Shown here: piece by piece, positions 1 through 6,346 of the stretch
Position numbering within the stretch: position 1 is the first letter of the stretch
Layout of the letters: each line of letters opens with the position of its first letter
NCBI GenBank assembly: GCA_002343325.1
Contig: DDSG01000099.1
Location: 474 to 14,367 of the forward strand
Direction of reading: 5' to 3'
Source of the DNA: Phycisphaerales bacterium UBA2396
GTDB taxonomy: Bacteria > Planctomycetota > Phycisphaerae > Phycisphaerales > UBA1924
Length of the DNA stretch: 13,894 bases
Position numbers and translations under genes: made by a program
Notes under the pieces: model-generated
The model's input: only the letters and a program-made list of their open reading frames with translations
Told to the model about the DNA's origin: nothing
Databases searched by the model: none

Positions 1-411
1 GTGGTGATCGCGATCGAGAACGTGTGGAACGGGTTTCTGCTGAGCCCTCTGGAGGCGGCGAGGTACGTGGATGAGTTTGCGGACCCGATCGTGAGGTGGC
101 ACTTTGACATCGGGAATGTGATCAACTTTGGGTGGCCTGAGCAGTGGGTGCGGGTGCTGGGTTCGCGGATCGCGAAGCTTCATATCAAGGATTTCAGCCG
201 GAAGAAGCGGGACAACGAGGGGCTGTGGAAGGGGTTTGCGGTGGAGGTTGGCGAGGGCGATGCGGGGTGGGCGCGGGTGATGGCGGCGCTGGACGAGTGC
301 GGGTACTCGACAGCGGCGGAGGGTCGGTGGGCCACGGCGGAGGTTCGCGGGGGCGATCGCGCGAGGCTTCGGCAGATCCGCGAGCAGATGGACGCGGTGC
401 TTGCGATGTGA
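1..411 (+). CDS. Sugar-phosphate isomerase/epimerase, TIM barrel (C-terminal part)
   Basis: This is the 3' part of a xylose-isomerase-like TIM-barrel protein (AP endonuclease family 2 fold, UlaE / hexulose-6-phosphate isomerase / tagatose epimerase-like). The reading frame is open at base 1, so the leading GTG is probably an internal Val codon and the N-terminal half lies outside the window. In the 136 visible residues the usual metal-site strands appear in order: IAIENVW (Glu6), WHFDIGN (Asp36), KLHIKDF (His61) and the late strand AAEGRW (Glu107). The family normally has about 270-300 residues, so roughly half is present. The protein would interconvert ketose or ketose-phosphate epimers in the cytoplasm with a divalent metal. 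The substrate cannot be told from this fragment. The gene ends at TGA 409-411, 26 bases before the convergent ppx/gppA stop. The family call is firm; the specific reaction is unknown. Confidence 0.85.
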   Translation: MVIAIENVWNGFLLSPLEAARYVDEFADPIVRWHFDIGNVINFGWPEQWVRVLGSRIAKLHIKDFSRKKRDNEGLWKGFAVEVGEGDAGWARVMAALDECGYSTAAEGRWATAEVRGGDRARLRQIREQMDAVLAM

Positions 412-437
412 GCGTGTCGGGCGAGCGATCAGCGTGC

Positions 438-1988
438 TCACGGCTGGACGCGAACGCGGAGGTCGAGGGCGCTTTCGAGGACGTCGGCCTTTCGCTGGGC
501 GGCGCGTCGTTCGGCGCGGGCGGCGTCGGTGGAGGCTGGGGCGATCAGCGGCTCGAGGATGAGGGTTCGCTTGTCGCGTGTGAGGCGGACATCGCGGACG
601 AAGGCGGCGTGCGAGCGGTCGAGGCCGTCTGCGACGCGGAGGATTCCGGCGAGGAGCCGGACGAGTGATTGCTCGGCGTCCGAGAGAGCGGCGAAGAGGC
701 GGTGAGAGGGCTTTGGACCGACGCGGCGGTGGTAACGGGCGAGGTTGGCGAGGATGAGGATTTCGCGGTGAGAGAAGCCCGGGATGGTGGAGGAGAGGAT
801 GATGTCGCGGGAGTGTTTGTGGTGGCGTGCGTAGCCGACGAGGACGCCGATGTCGTGAAGGATGGCGGCGGCGGAGAGCAGGTCAGCGGCGCGGCGGTGT
901 GGCTTGAGGATCTTTGAGGCGGCGGGGAGACGGCGGACCTGGTGGAAGAGGCGGCCGGCGAGGTGCTCTACATGGAGGGCGTGGGGGCGTTCGAAGCGGC
1001 ATCGCTGAGCGAGTTCGAGCGCGGCGTCGCGTGGTGATGAGGCGAGACGGTGGGCGTCGACGAGAGACCAGCAGATGCCCTCGCGGAGTCCGCCGTGGTG
1101 GGTGTGGACGACGTCGGTGCCGAGATGGTGCATGAGTCGTTCGAGGACGACGACGCCGGCGAGGAGGACGTGGGCGCGGTCGGGGCTGAGGCGAGCGACG
1201 GCGGGTGGGAGGTTCGGGGCGTGTGCGCGGAAGAGGCGGATGAGCTTTCGGACGGCGGAGTGGTCGATGGTGTCGTCGATCTTCTTGGCGGTGCCGCGGG
1301 GACGGAGAAGATCCGCGACGGCGGTGATGGTTCCGCCTGTGCCGGCGAGGAGCGTCGGGCGGAGGGTCTCGCGGTCGAGGGATCGGGCGATGACGGCGTC
1401 GGCGTGGCGGGAGAGCTTGGGGAAGGCTTTGGTGGCGATGAGTGAGGAGGGGCCGAATTCGTCGGTGAGTCGGACGGCACCGAGCGGCATGGAGAGTGTT
1501 CGGACGGCTACGCCGTGGGTGGAGAGGATGATCTGGGCGGAGCCTCCCCCGATGTCGATGGCGGCGGCGGGAGATTCGGCGATGTCGAAGCGGTGGGAGA
1601 GGGAGAGGAAGGCGAGGGCGGCTTCTTCGTCGCCGGAGATGACTTCGAGGGAGAGGCCGGTCTTTTGCTGGACGAGCGAGACGAAGCGCTGGCCGTCGGA
1701 GGCGTCGCGGACGGCCGCGGTGGCGACGGCGCGAATGAGGTGGACGTCGTGGGCGAGGGCAGTGGCGCGGAAGCGGGCGAGGGCTTCGAGAGATGCCTGG
1801 ACGCCAAGAGGGTTGAGTTTGCCGGTGGTGGCGAGGTCCTTGGCGAGTTGGGTGGGCTGGCGATCCTCGGCGAGGGTGGTGAGGCCGCGATGGTCGTGGC
1901 GAGCGACGAGGAGTCGGACGGCGTTGCTCCCGACGTCGATGGAAGCGACGCGGAGGGGTTTGGGCGTGGGTCGGGTACGCGTGGGCAT
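438..1988 (-). CDS. Ppx/GppA family phosphatase with C-terminal HD domain
   Basis: This 516-residue cytoplasmic enzyme of the exopolyphosphatase / guanosine pentaphosphate phosphatase family belongs to the ASKHA (actin/Hsp70-like) fold. Visible motifs in order are DVGSNAVRLLV (18-28, phosphate 1), SGDEEA (118-123, with the expected catalytic Glu at 121), DIGGGS (145-150, phosphate 2) and GTGGT (216-220). The C-terminal third carries an HD-type helical domain with HD at 378-379 (AAILHDIG). This matches long Ppx/GppA proteins of about 500 residues, as in E. coli. It should hydrolyse polyphosphate, or pppGpp to ppGpp; sequence alone does not separate the two. Start: ATG at 1986-1988, seven codons before the conserved core begins. 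No Shine-Dalgarno is visible, and a -10-like TAGCAT lies only 12 nt upstream, implying a very short leader. It is monocistronic and converges on the isomerase gene. Family call is very secure; substrate is inference. Confidence 0.93.
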   Translation of the reverse strand: MPTRTRPTPKPLRVASIDVGSNAVRLLVARHDHRGLTTLAEDRQPTQLAKDLATTGKLNPLGVQASLEALARFRATALAHDVHLIRAVATAAVRDASDGQRFVSLVQQKTGLSLEVISGDEEAALAFLSLSHRFDIAESPAAAIDIGGGSAQIILSTHGVAVRTLSMPLGAVRLTDEFGPSSLIATKAFPKLSRHADAVIARSLDRETLRPTLLAGTGGTITAVADLLRPRGTAKKIDDTIDHSAVRKLIRLFRAHAPNLPPAVARLSPDRAHVLLAGVVVLERLMHHLGTDVVHTHHGGLREGICWSLVDAHRLASSPRDAALELAQRCRFERPHALHVEHLAGRLFHQVRRLPAASKILKPHRRAADLLSAAAILHDIGVLVGYARHHKHSRDIILSSTIPGFSHREILILANLARYHRRVGPKPSHRLFAALSDAEQSLVRLLAGILRVADGLDRSHAAFVRDVRLTRDKRTLILEPLIAPASTDAARAERRAAQRKADVLESALDLRVRVQP

Positions 1989-1999
1989 GGTGCGTGGGA

Positions 2000-2011
2000 C
2001 ATGCTACCCGT
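2000..2011 (-). promoter_or_regulatory. Putative promoter of the ppx/gppA gene, -10 TAGCAT
   Basis: On the minus strand the block ACGGGTAGCATG contains TAGCAT, which matches TATAAT at four of six positions (complement of 2001-2006). Only 12 nt separate it from the ATG of the phosphatase, so the mRNA would have a leader of about 5-6 nt. The same 12 bases occur upstream of the ABC binding-protein gene. No convincing -35 box lies at the usual distance. This is inferred from position and repetition. Confidence 0.45.
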
Positions 2012-2078
2012 TGGGCGGGAGCGGATGTGGTGGCCGAGTGTGAAGAATGGGGCTTGGGGTGGTCGGGGGAGAGGGGGC

Positions 2079-2084
2079 TAGAAT
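2079..2084 (+). promoter_or_regulatory. Putative -10 box (TAGAAT) of the DUF3467 gene
   Basis: TAGAAT differs from TATAAT at one position and stands in a GC-rich region. It lies 95 nt upstream of the DUF3467 start codon. A weak TTGGGG at 2054-2059 is the only -35 candidate, and its spacing of 19 nt is long. The leader that follows could fold near its start (TCAGG at 2084-2088 with CCTGA at 2110-2114, inner bases imperfect). The gap 1989-2179 otherwise shows nothing recognisable. Confidence 0.4.
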
Positions 2085-2179
2085 CAGGGCCCCGCGGGAG
2101 GCGGCGAGGCCTGAGGTCGGCGTGCTTGGTGGCATGCTGCGGGCGTTGCGGCGAAGCGGGTCGAAGGGAAGGATGAGCG

Positions 2180-2524
2180 ATGGCCGATCAAGGAGCCGCC
2201 GGCGAGCAGCAGAAGCAGATCCAGTTGCGGATCGACGAGAGCCGTATGCAGACGACGTACGCGAACACGATCCGGACGAGCACGACGCCGGACGAGGTGA
2301 TTCTGGACTTTGGGATCAACCTTCCTGCGCAGGGCCCGGGCGGGGAGCCGATGGTGACGTTCAACGTGGGGAGCCGGGTGGTGATGAACTGGGCGGGGGC
2401 GAAGCGTCTGGCGATGAGCCTGGTGAACGTGGTCCGCCAGTACGAGCAGGCGAACGGTGAGATCGCGGTTGGTCCTCGCGGCGGGAACGCGCAGGGCGGC
2501 GGCGGTCCGAAGCTGGCGAACTGA
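2180..2524 (+). CDS. DUF3467 domain protein
   Basis: This small 114-residue protein matches the DUF3467 family, whose function is unknown. Typical features are a hydrophilic N-terminus, a core with YANTIRTSTTPDEVILDFG (residues 25-43) and a later segment VVMNWAGAKRLAMSL (residues 67-81) that ends in a helix (to about residue 90). The C-terminal 20 or so residues are Gly-rich and likely disordered. There is no signal peptide or membrane segment, so it is cytoplasmic. The start ATG at 2180 has a good Shine-Dalgarno, AAGGA at 2169-2173, with 6 nt spacing. It is a single-gene unit with its own -10 candidate upstream and a strong terminator 60 bases downstream, and none of its neighbours hints at a role. 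The family assignment rests on recognition of the conserved core and is fairly secure. No function is claimed. Confidence 0.85.
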   Translation: MADQGAAGEQQKQIQLRIDESRMQTTYANTIRTSTTPDEVILDFGINLPAQGPGGEPMVTFNVGSRVVMNWAGAKRLAMSLVNVVRQYEQANGEIAVGPRGGNAQGGGGPKLAN

Positions 2525-2583
2525 CCGGCGGACACGCAGGATCGGGCGGAAGCCTGGTGCGCGCGTGGCACGAAACGTGAAGA

Positions 2584-2620
2584 GCCCCGGTCGGCAGGTG
2601 TCGGCCGGGGCGTTGCTTTT
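2584..2620 (+). terminator. Rho-independent terminator after the DUF3467 gene
   Basis: GCCCCGG (2584-2590) pairs perfectly with CCGGGGC (2605-2611) around a 14-nt loop. The stem is followed by GTTGCTTTT, a short T-rich tail. It lies 60 bases past the DUF3467 stop. The next gene starts only 27 bases further on. Confidence 0.8.
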
Positions 2621-2647
2621 GTGGGTGTTCTCGGTGAGGGTGATGTG

Positions 2648-3175
2648 ATGATGATTCGGCGTGCGGCGGTGGACGACCTTGCGGGGATCTTCGAGATCTA
2701 CGACGCCGAGGTGCTGCGGGGGATCGGGACGTTCGACACGGTGTGCAAGACCGCGGCGGAGCGGCACGACTGGCTGGCGTCGCATGCGGCCGCGCGGTAC
2801 CCCGCGCTGGTGGCGGTGGAGCCTGACCACGGCGGGACACGCGTGCTGGGGTGGGCGACGCTGTCTCCCTGGAGTACGCGGTGCGCGTACGCGAGGGCGG
2901 CGGAGAGCAGCGTGTACGTGCACGCGTCGGCGCGTTGGAGGGGCGTGGGGCGGTCGCTGATGGAGGCGCTGCTGGGCGGGGCTCCGGCGCAGGGCGTGGC
3001 GCAGGTGCTGGCGCGGGTGGTGGAGGGGAATCCGGCGAGCCTCGCGCTGCACGAGCGGCTTGGCTTTGAGACGGTGGGGGTGTTGCGGCGTGTGGGCGAG
3101 AAGTTCGGGCGCGTGCTGGATGTTCGGGTGATGCAGAAGGGGCTTGAGGGCCCGGTCTTCGGGGCTAGCTGTTGA
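2648..3175 (+). CDS. GNAT N-acetyltransferase, phosphinothricin acetyltransferase-like
   Basis: This 175-residue cytoplasmic acetyltransferase of the GNAT superfamily most resembles the PAT/Bar/MddA branch, which acetylates the amino group of small amino-acid-like compounds (phosphinothricin, methionine sulfoximine or sulfone) using acetyl-CoA. Visible features: the opening MIRRAAVDDLAGIFEIYD typical of the branch, TFDT at 28-31, a WATLSPW strand at 69-75, VYVHASARWRGVGRSL at 89-104 containing the acetyl-CoA pyrophosphate loop (R96-x-x-G99-x-G101), and a late NPASLALHERLGF at 128-140. The start chosen is ATG 2648, preceded by GAGGG. A GTG at 2621 in frame would begin inside the terminator tail and add nine residues outside the conserved fold. 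The stop (3173-3175) lies inside the convergent MalG-type permease gene, an 11-base overlap. No promoter is evident. The family is clear; the substrate is inferred. Confidence 0.88.
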   Translation: MMIRRAAVDDLAGIFEIYDAEVLRGIGTFDTVCKTAAERHDWLASHAAARYPALVAVEPDHGGTRVLGWATLSPWSTRCAYARAAESSVYVHASARWRGVGRSLMEALLGGAPAQGVAQVLARVVEGNPASLALHERLGFETVGVLRRVGEKFGRVLDVRVMQKGLEGPVFGASC

Positions 3176-4043
3176 GCCCTTGGGTGGCGATGCCGTCCTG
3201 CACGCTGCGGTGTGCGAGCGCGAAGAGGATGAGCACGGGGACGATGGCGATGAGGGTGGCGGCCATGGTGGAGTTCCACTCGGCGCCGCCGTGCTGTGAT
3301 TGGAACATATGGAGCCCCAGGGCGACGGTGTAGAGGTCCTGGTGGTTGACGAAGAGCAGCGGGGAGAGGAAGTCGTTCCAGGAGGCGACAAACTGGAGGA
3401 TGGCGGTGACGGCGAGAGCGGGGGCGGAGATGGGGAGGATGACGCGGGTGAAGAGAGAGAACTCGGAGCAGCCGTCGAGTCGGGCGGCTTCGTCGAGTTC
3501 CTTGGGGATGGAGAGGAAGAACTGGCGGAGGAGGAAGATGCTGAAGGCGCCGCCGAAGCAGGCGGGGGCCCAGAGCGGGAGGAGCGTCCCGATCCAGCCG
3601 AGATTGCGGAAGACGAGGTAGAGGGGTGCCATGACGACGGGGAAAGGGATGACAAGCGAGGCGAGAACGAGGGCGAAGACAGCGTCGCGGCCTTTCCAGT
3701 TGAGGCGGGCGAGGGCGAAGGCGACAGCGGCGGAGGAGAGGGTCATCGCGGCGGAGGCGAGGAACGAGACGACGAGGGAGTTCTTGAGGTAGAGGGGGAA
3801 ATCGGCGATGGGGCTCGAGAGGACGTTCTGATAGTTGGCGGCGGCGTCGCGGAGAAGGTCGAGCCAGGACTGCGCGGCGAGGATGGGGCGGTCGTGGTCG
3901 AAGAGGGGTTTTCCGAGGCGATTGGTGGGTTGAACGCTCGCGATGAGCATGGCGAGGAGGGGCATCGCGAAGCCCACGGCGACGGCGAGGGTGAGCAGCG
4001 TGAGCAGGGTCGATGCAGAGCGTGTGGCGGCGAAAGGCTTCAT
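3165..4043 (-). CDS. ABC sugar importer permease, MalG/UgpE type
   Basis: This 292-residue inner-membrane subunit of a carbohydrate (CUT1-like) ABC importer has about six hydrophobic segments (near residues 14-36, 88-111, 121-144, 153-175, 205-226 and 259-277). Between the fourth and fifth lies the EAA loop that docks with the ATPase: EAARLDGC at 185-192 with the distal VILPISAPAL at 201-210. The C-terminus QDGIATQGLNS is the family's usual ending. Start: ATG at 4041-4043, overlapping the upstream permease stop as ATGA. No Shine-Dalgarno is seen, so translation probably depends on coupling. The larger open frame upstream is an Arg/Pro-rich shadow. It is the last gene of the operon; its stop lies in the 3' end of the convergent acetyltransferase gene. 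With the partner permease it would form the heterodimeric channel. Substrate unknown, probably a sugar or sugar derivative. Confidence 0.93.
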   Translation of the reverse strand: MKPFAATRSASTLLTLLTLAVAVGFAMPLLAMLIASVQPTNRLGKPLFDHDRPILAAQSWLDLLRDAAANYQNVLSSPIADFPLYLKNSLVVSFLASAAMTLSSAAVAFALARLNWKGRDAVFALVLASLVIPFPVVMAPLYLVFRNLGWIGTLLPLWAPACFGGAFSIFLLRQFFLSIPKELDEAARLDGCSEFSLFTRVILPISAPALAVTAILQFVASWNDFLSPLLFVNHQDLYTVALGLHMFQSQHGGAEWNSTMAATLIAIVPVLILFALAHRSVQDGIATQGLNS

Positions 4044-4918
4044 CGGAGTGGGCGTGCGTGGGAGAGTGATGTGAGGATCTTCAGGGCGAGAGCGACGAGG
4101 ATCGCGGTGGCGAGGAACTGCACCCACGCGAGGGCGCAGGCGTAGCCCATGCGGCCGAACACAAAGGCGTTGTTGTAGACGTGCATGGCGTAGGTGAGAG
4201 TGGCGTTCTGGGGGCCGCCGCGGGTCATGATGAGCGGCGCGGCGAAGGCCTGGGTGGACCAGATGAGTGACATGATGATGTTGAGGGTGAGTGCGGGCGT
4301 GATCATCGGGAGAGTGATGTGGCGGAGTCTGCGGAGGGGGCCCGCGCCGTCGATGAGTGCGGCTTCGTAGAGGGCGGCGGGGACGTCGCGGATGGCGGCG
4401 CCGGCGATGACGATGGCCGAGCCGATCGACCAGAGCGAGACGATGATGATGGCGGGGAGTGCGAAGCGTGCGTCGCCGAGCCAGTTGGGTGTGGGGAGAT
4501 GGAGGAAGGCGAGGGCGCGGTTGAGGATGCCCTGGTCGGCGTTCAGGACCCACATCCAGCCGAGCGAGCCGGCGACGATGGGAACGAGCGTGGGGAGAAA
4601 GACGATGAGGCGGGCGAGGGCTGAGAAGGGGAGGCGTTGTTCGAGGAGCAGGGCGATGGCGACGGAGAGGATGGTGCCGATGGTGACGTTGAAGAGGCAG
4701 AAGAGGATGGTGTTGAGGGTGGCTCGGCCGAGGGCCGGGTCGGCGAGCATTTCGCGGTAGTTGTCCAGGCCGACGAAGACAGGGGGATCGAGGAGGGAGT
4801 AGTCGGTGAAGGAGTAGGCGATGCTGAGGGCGGCGGGGAGGAGTGTGAAGAGGGCGAGCCCGATGAGGAAGGGGGAGGCCCAGATCCAGCCGCGGAGATT
4901 GGAGGCTTTAGTCGCCAT
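4040..4918 (-). CDS. ABC sugar importer permease, MalF/UgpA type
   Basis: This 292-residue inner-membrane permease of a CUT1-like ABC importer is the partner of the MalG-type subunit downstream. Features: a first membrane helix at about 11-35, the family motif FVGLDNY at 48-54, further helices near 68-92, 103-125, 153-176, 205-226 and 262-282, and the EAA loop YEAALIDGAG at 184-193 followed by ITLPMITPAL (201-210). WSTQAFAAPLIMTRGGP at 220-236 is also characteristic. Start: ATG at 4916-4918, with GGAGG four nt upstream (complement of 4923-4927). The longer frame to 5065 lies inside the binding-protein gene and adds 49 Ser/Pro/Thr-rich residues that do not fit. It overlaps the binding-protein stop by 11 bases and the next permease start by 4. 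Family call is secure; substrate is not known. Confidence 0.93.
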   Translation of the reverse strand: MATKASNLRGWIWASPFLIGLALFTLLPAALSIAYSFTDYSLLDPPVFVGLDNYREMLADPALGRATLNTILFCLFNVTIGTILSVAIALLLEQRLPFSALARLIVFLPTLVPIVAGSLGWMWVLNADQGILNRALAFLHLPTPNWLGDARFALPAIIIVSLWSIGSAIVIAGAAIRDVPAALYEAALIDGAGPLRRLRHITLPMITPALTLNIIMSLIWSTQAFAAPLIMTRGGPQNATLTYAMHVYNNAFVFGRMGYACALAWVQFLATAILVALALKILTSLSHARPLR

Positions 4919-6266
4919 TGGACCTCCGGCGTGCGATGTCCTGCTGGCGGTCGATGAGGATGCGGAGGCGAGCGGCGAGGGGCGAGAGGACGGAACGGAC
5001 GTCGGCGCCGGCCCAGATGGCGTCGTAGGCGGGGAGGAGCAGCTCGCTGTAGTTCTTCCAGACACGAGTGCGGGGGAGCACGCTCACGCGGGGGCTTCGC
5101 GCGACGGCTTCGAAGGCGGCGATGCCCGGGTGCGGGTGGGTGGAGAGGAAGGTGGGGGAGAGCGAGGCGAGCGGAGAAGACTTGAAGTGGTCGCGGCAGA
5201 GGGATTCCTGGATGTCCTGTCGGAGGGTGAAGCGAACGAACTCGGCGGCTTCTTCGGGGTGGGGGCAGCCGCGGGGGATGATGATGACATCGCACTCGAC
5301 GAGCCCTCGGGGCTGGAGTGGGTCGGGGAGGCCGGCGGCGTGGGGCATGGGGATCACGCCGAAACGGAGCGTGGGGGCGTAGACGCGGGCGAAGTTGGCG
5401 AGCCAGGGGCCTTGAAAGGCCATGGAGCATCGGCCTGAGAGGAAGGGGTCTCCGGCGTTGTGGTAGGAGCGAGCGAAGCGGTCGGCGAAGGTGCGGACGT
5501 CGGCGAGGCCGAGGCGTTTGGGGAACGAGGCGACCCATTCGAAGGCGCGGACGCAGGCGTCGGAGTCGATGGGGGCGGTTGGGGCGTCGGGGGAGGAATC
5601 GTCGTAGAGCAGGCCGTCGGCGTAGACGGGCCAGAGGTAGTACCACCACCAGGGGAGGCTTGGGAGGAAGCCGACGCGATCGATGGAGCGGTCGGGAGCG
5701 CGGCGTGTGAGGGCGACCGCGGTGTCGGCGAGGCTTTCGAGGGAGGTGGGTGGGGCGAGTCCGGCCTCTTCGAAGTGGTCGAGGTTGTAGTAGAGGGCGA
5801 GGGAGTAGGAGGTGTTGGGGGCGGCGAAGAGACGACCTTGGTGGCGGAGGACGCGCTCGATGGCGGGGGTGAAGAAGCCGGGGCCGGGGTCGAGGCCGAG
5901 TTGATCGAAGGGGATGGCGGCGCCGGATTCGGCGTATTGGGGGACGGAGTAGGAGAAGAGGCCGGCGAGATCGGGCGGGTCGCCGCCGCCGATGGCGACG
6001 AGGGCCTTGCTGTTCTGGTCGGAGACGGCGAGCCGTTGGACGTAGATGCGGTCTTGGGATGAGTTGAAGGCATCGACGACGCGTTGGATGGCTTCGCCTT
6101 CGGGGCCGGTCCACTTTTCCCAGTAGGAGAGGACGGTGCGTCCATGGGGGATGTCGCGGCGGGAGCGGGGGGTGGAGGGCCAGAAGGCGAAGGCGGCGGC
6201 GCCGGCGGCGAGAGCGCCGATGGCGGCACGGCGGGAACGATCGATGATGGGCCCGATGGGCGGCAC
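4908..6266 (-). CDS. ABC importer extracellular solute-binding protein, family 1, with Tat-like signal
   Basis: This 452-residue periplasmic binding protein (SBP family 1, carbohydrate type) captures the substrate for the two permeases downstream. The N-terminus has SRRAAIGALAAGAAAFAFW (11-29): twin arginines at 12-13 and a hydrophobic stretch, compatible with Tat export. There is no lipobox cysteine, so it would be soluble. Family features include LSYWEKWTGPEG (46-57), KALVAIGGGDPPDLAGL (87-103), YYNLDHFEEAGL (159-170), an aromatic cluster at 206-212 of the kind often found in sugar-binding clefts, and SGRCSMAFQGPWLANF (277-292). Start: GTG at 6264-6266, chosen because the signal follows at once. 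There is no Shine-Dalgarno, but a -10-like TAGCAT lies 6 nt upstream, implying a leaderless mRNA. It is the first gene of the operon. No ATPase gene is present nearby, so a shared MsmX/UgpC-like ATPase is likely. Substrate unknown. Confidence 0.9.
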   Translation of the reverse strand: MPPIGPIIDRSRRAAIGALAAGAAAFAFWPSTPRSRRDIPHGRTVLSYWEKWTGPEGEAIQRVVDAFNSSQDRIYVQRLAVSDQNSKALVAIGGGDPPDLAGLFSYSVPQYAESGAAIPFDQLGLDPGPGFFTPAIERVLRHQGRLFAAPNTSYSLALYYNLDHFEEAGLAPPTSLESLADTAVALTRRAPDRSIDRVGFLPSLPWWWYYLWPVYADGLLYDDSSPDAPTAPIDSDACVRAFEWVASFPKRLGLADVRTFADRFARSYHNAGDPFLSGRCSMAFQGPWLANFARVYAPTLRFGVIPMPHAAGLPDPLQPRGLVECDVIIIPRGCPHPEEAAEFVRFTLRQDIQESLCRDHFKSSPLASLSPTFLSTHPHPGIAAFEAVARSPRVSVLPRTRVWKNYSELLLPAYDAIWAGADVRSVLSPLAARLRILIDRQQDIARRRSNGD

Positions 6267-6271
6267 GCGGG

Positions 6272-6283
6272 CATGCTACCCGT
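6272..6283 (-). promoter_or_regulatory. Putative promoter of the ABC importer operon, -10 TAGCAT
   Basis: The minus-strand block ACGGGTAGCATG, identical to the one before the ppx/gppA gene, places TAGCAT (complement of 6273-6278) six nt from the GTG of the binding protein. Transcription would begin at or next to the start codon. No good -35 hexamer is visible. Just upstream is the sppA terminator, so the operon must have its own promoter here. Confidence 0.5.
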
Positions 6284-6301
6284 GCGGCGGGCTCGGCGCA
6301 G

Positions 6302-6328
6302 GAAAAAGGCCCGCGCGGGGCGGGCCTT
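6302..6328 (-). terminator. Rho-independent terminator of sppA
   Basis: On the minus strand AAGGCCCG pairs perfectly with CGGGCCTT (6306-6313 with 6321-6328) around a 7-nt loop, and a run of five T follows the stem (complement of the A-run 6303-6307, the last two of which are in the stem). It begins 18 bases past the sppA stop and separates sppA from the ABC operon. Confidence 0.9.
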
Positions 6329-6346
6329 GGTAGGGGACGGAAGAGG

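Noticed and set aside
408..441. Possible terminator between the isomerase and ppx/gppA genes
   Set aside because: GTGAGC and GCTCAC can pair for only 6 bp around a 22-nt loop, and no T-run follows on either strand.
2621..2647. GTG at 2621 as start of the acetyltransferase
   Set aside because: It would begin directly after the terminator T-run and add nine residues outside the GNAT fold; ATG 2648 with GAGGG upstream fits better.
2084..3655. A 523-residue open frame on the - strand
   Set aside because: It crosses the DUF3467 and acetyltransferase genes and part of a permease, is Ser/Pro/Arg/His-rich and matches no family; a shadow frame.
3300..4145. A 281-residue acidic open frame on the + strand
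   Set aside because: It is antisense to the MalG-type permease gene and consists of Glu/Gly-rich low-complexity sequence.
4543..6114. A 523-residue Arg/Pro-rich open frame on the - strand
   Set aside because: It is an alternative frame of the binding protein and first permease, with composition unlike a real protein.
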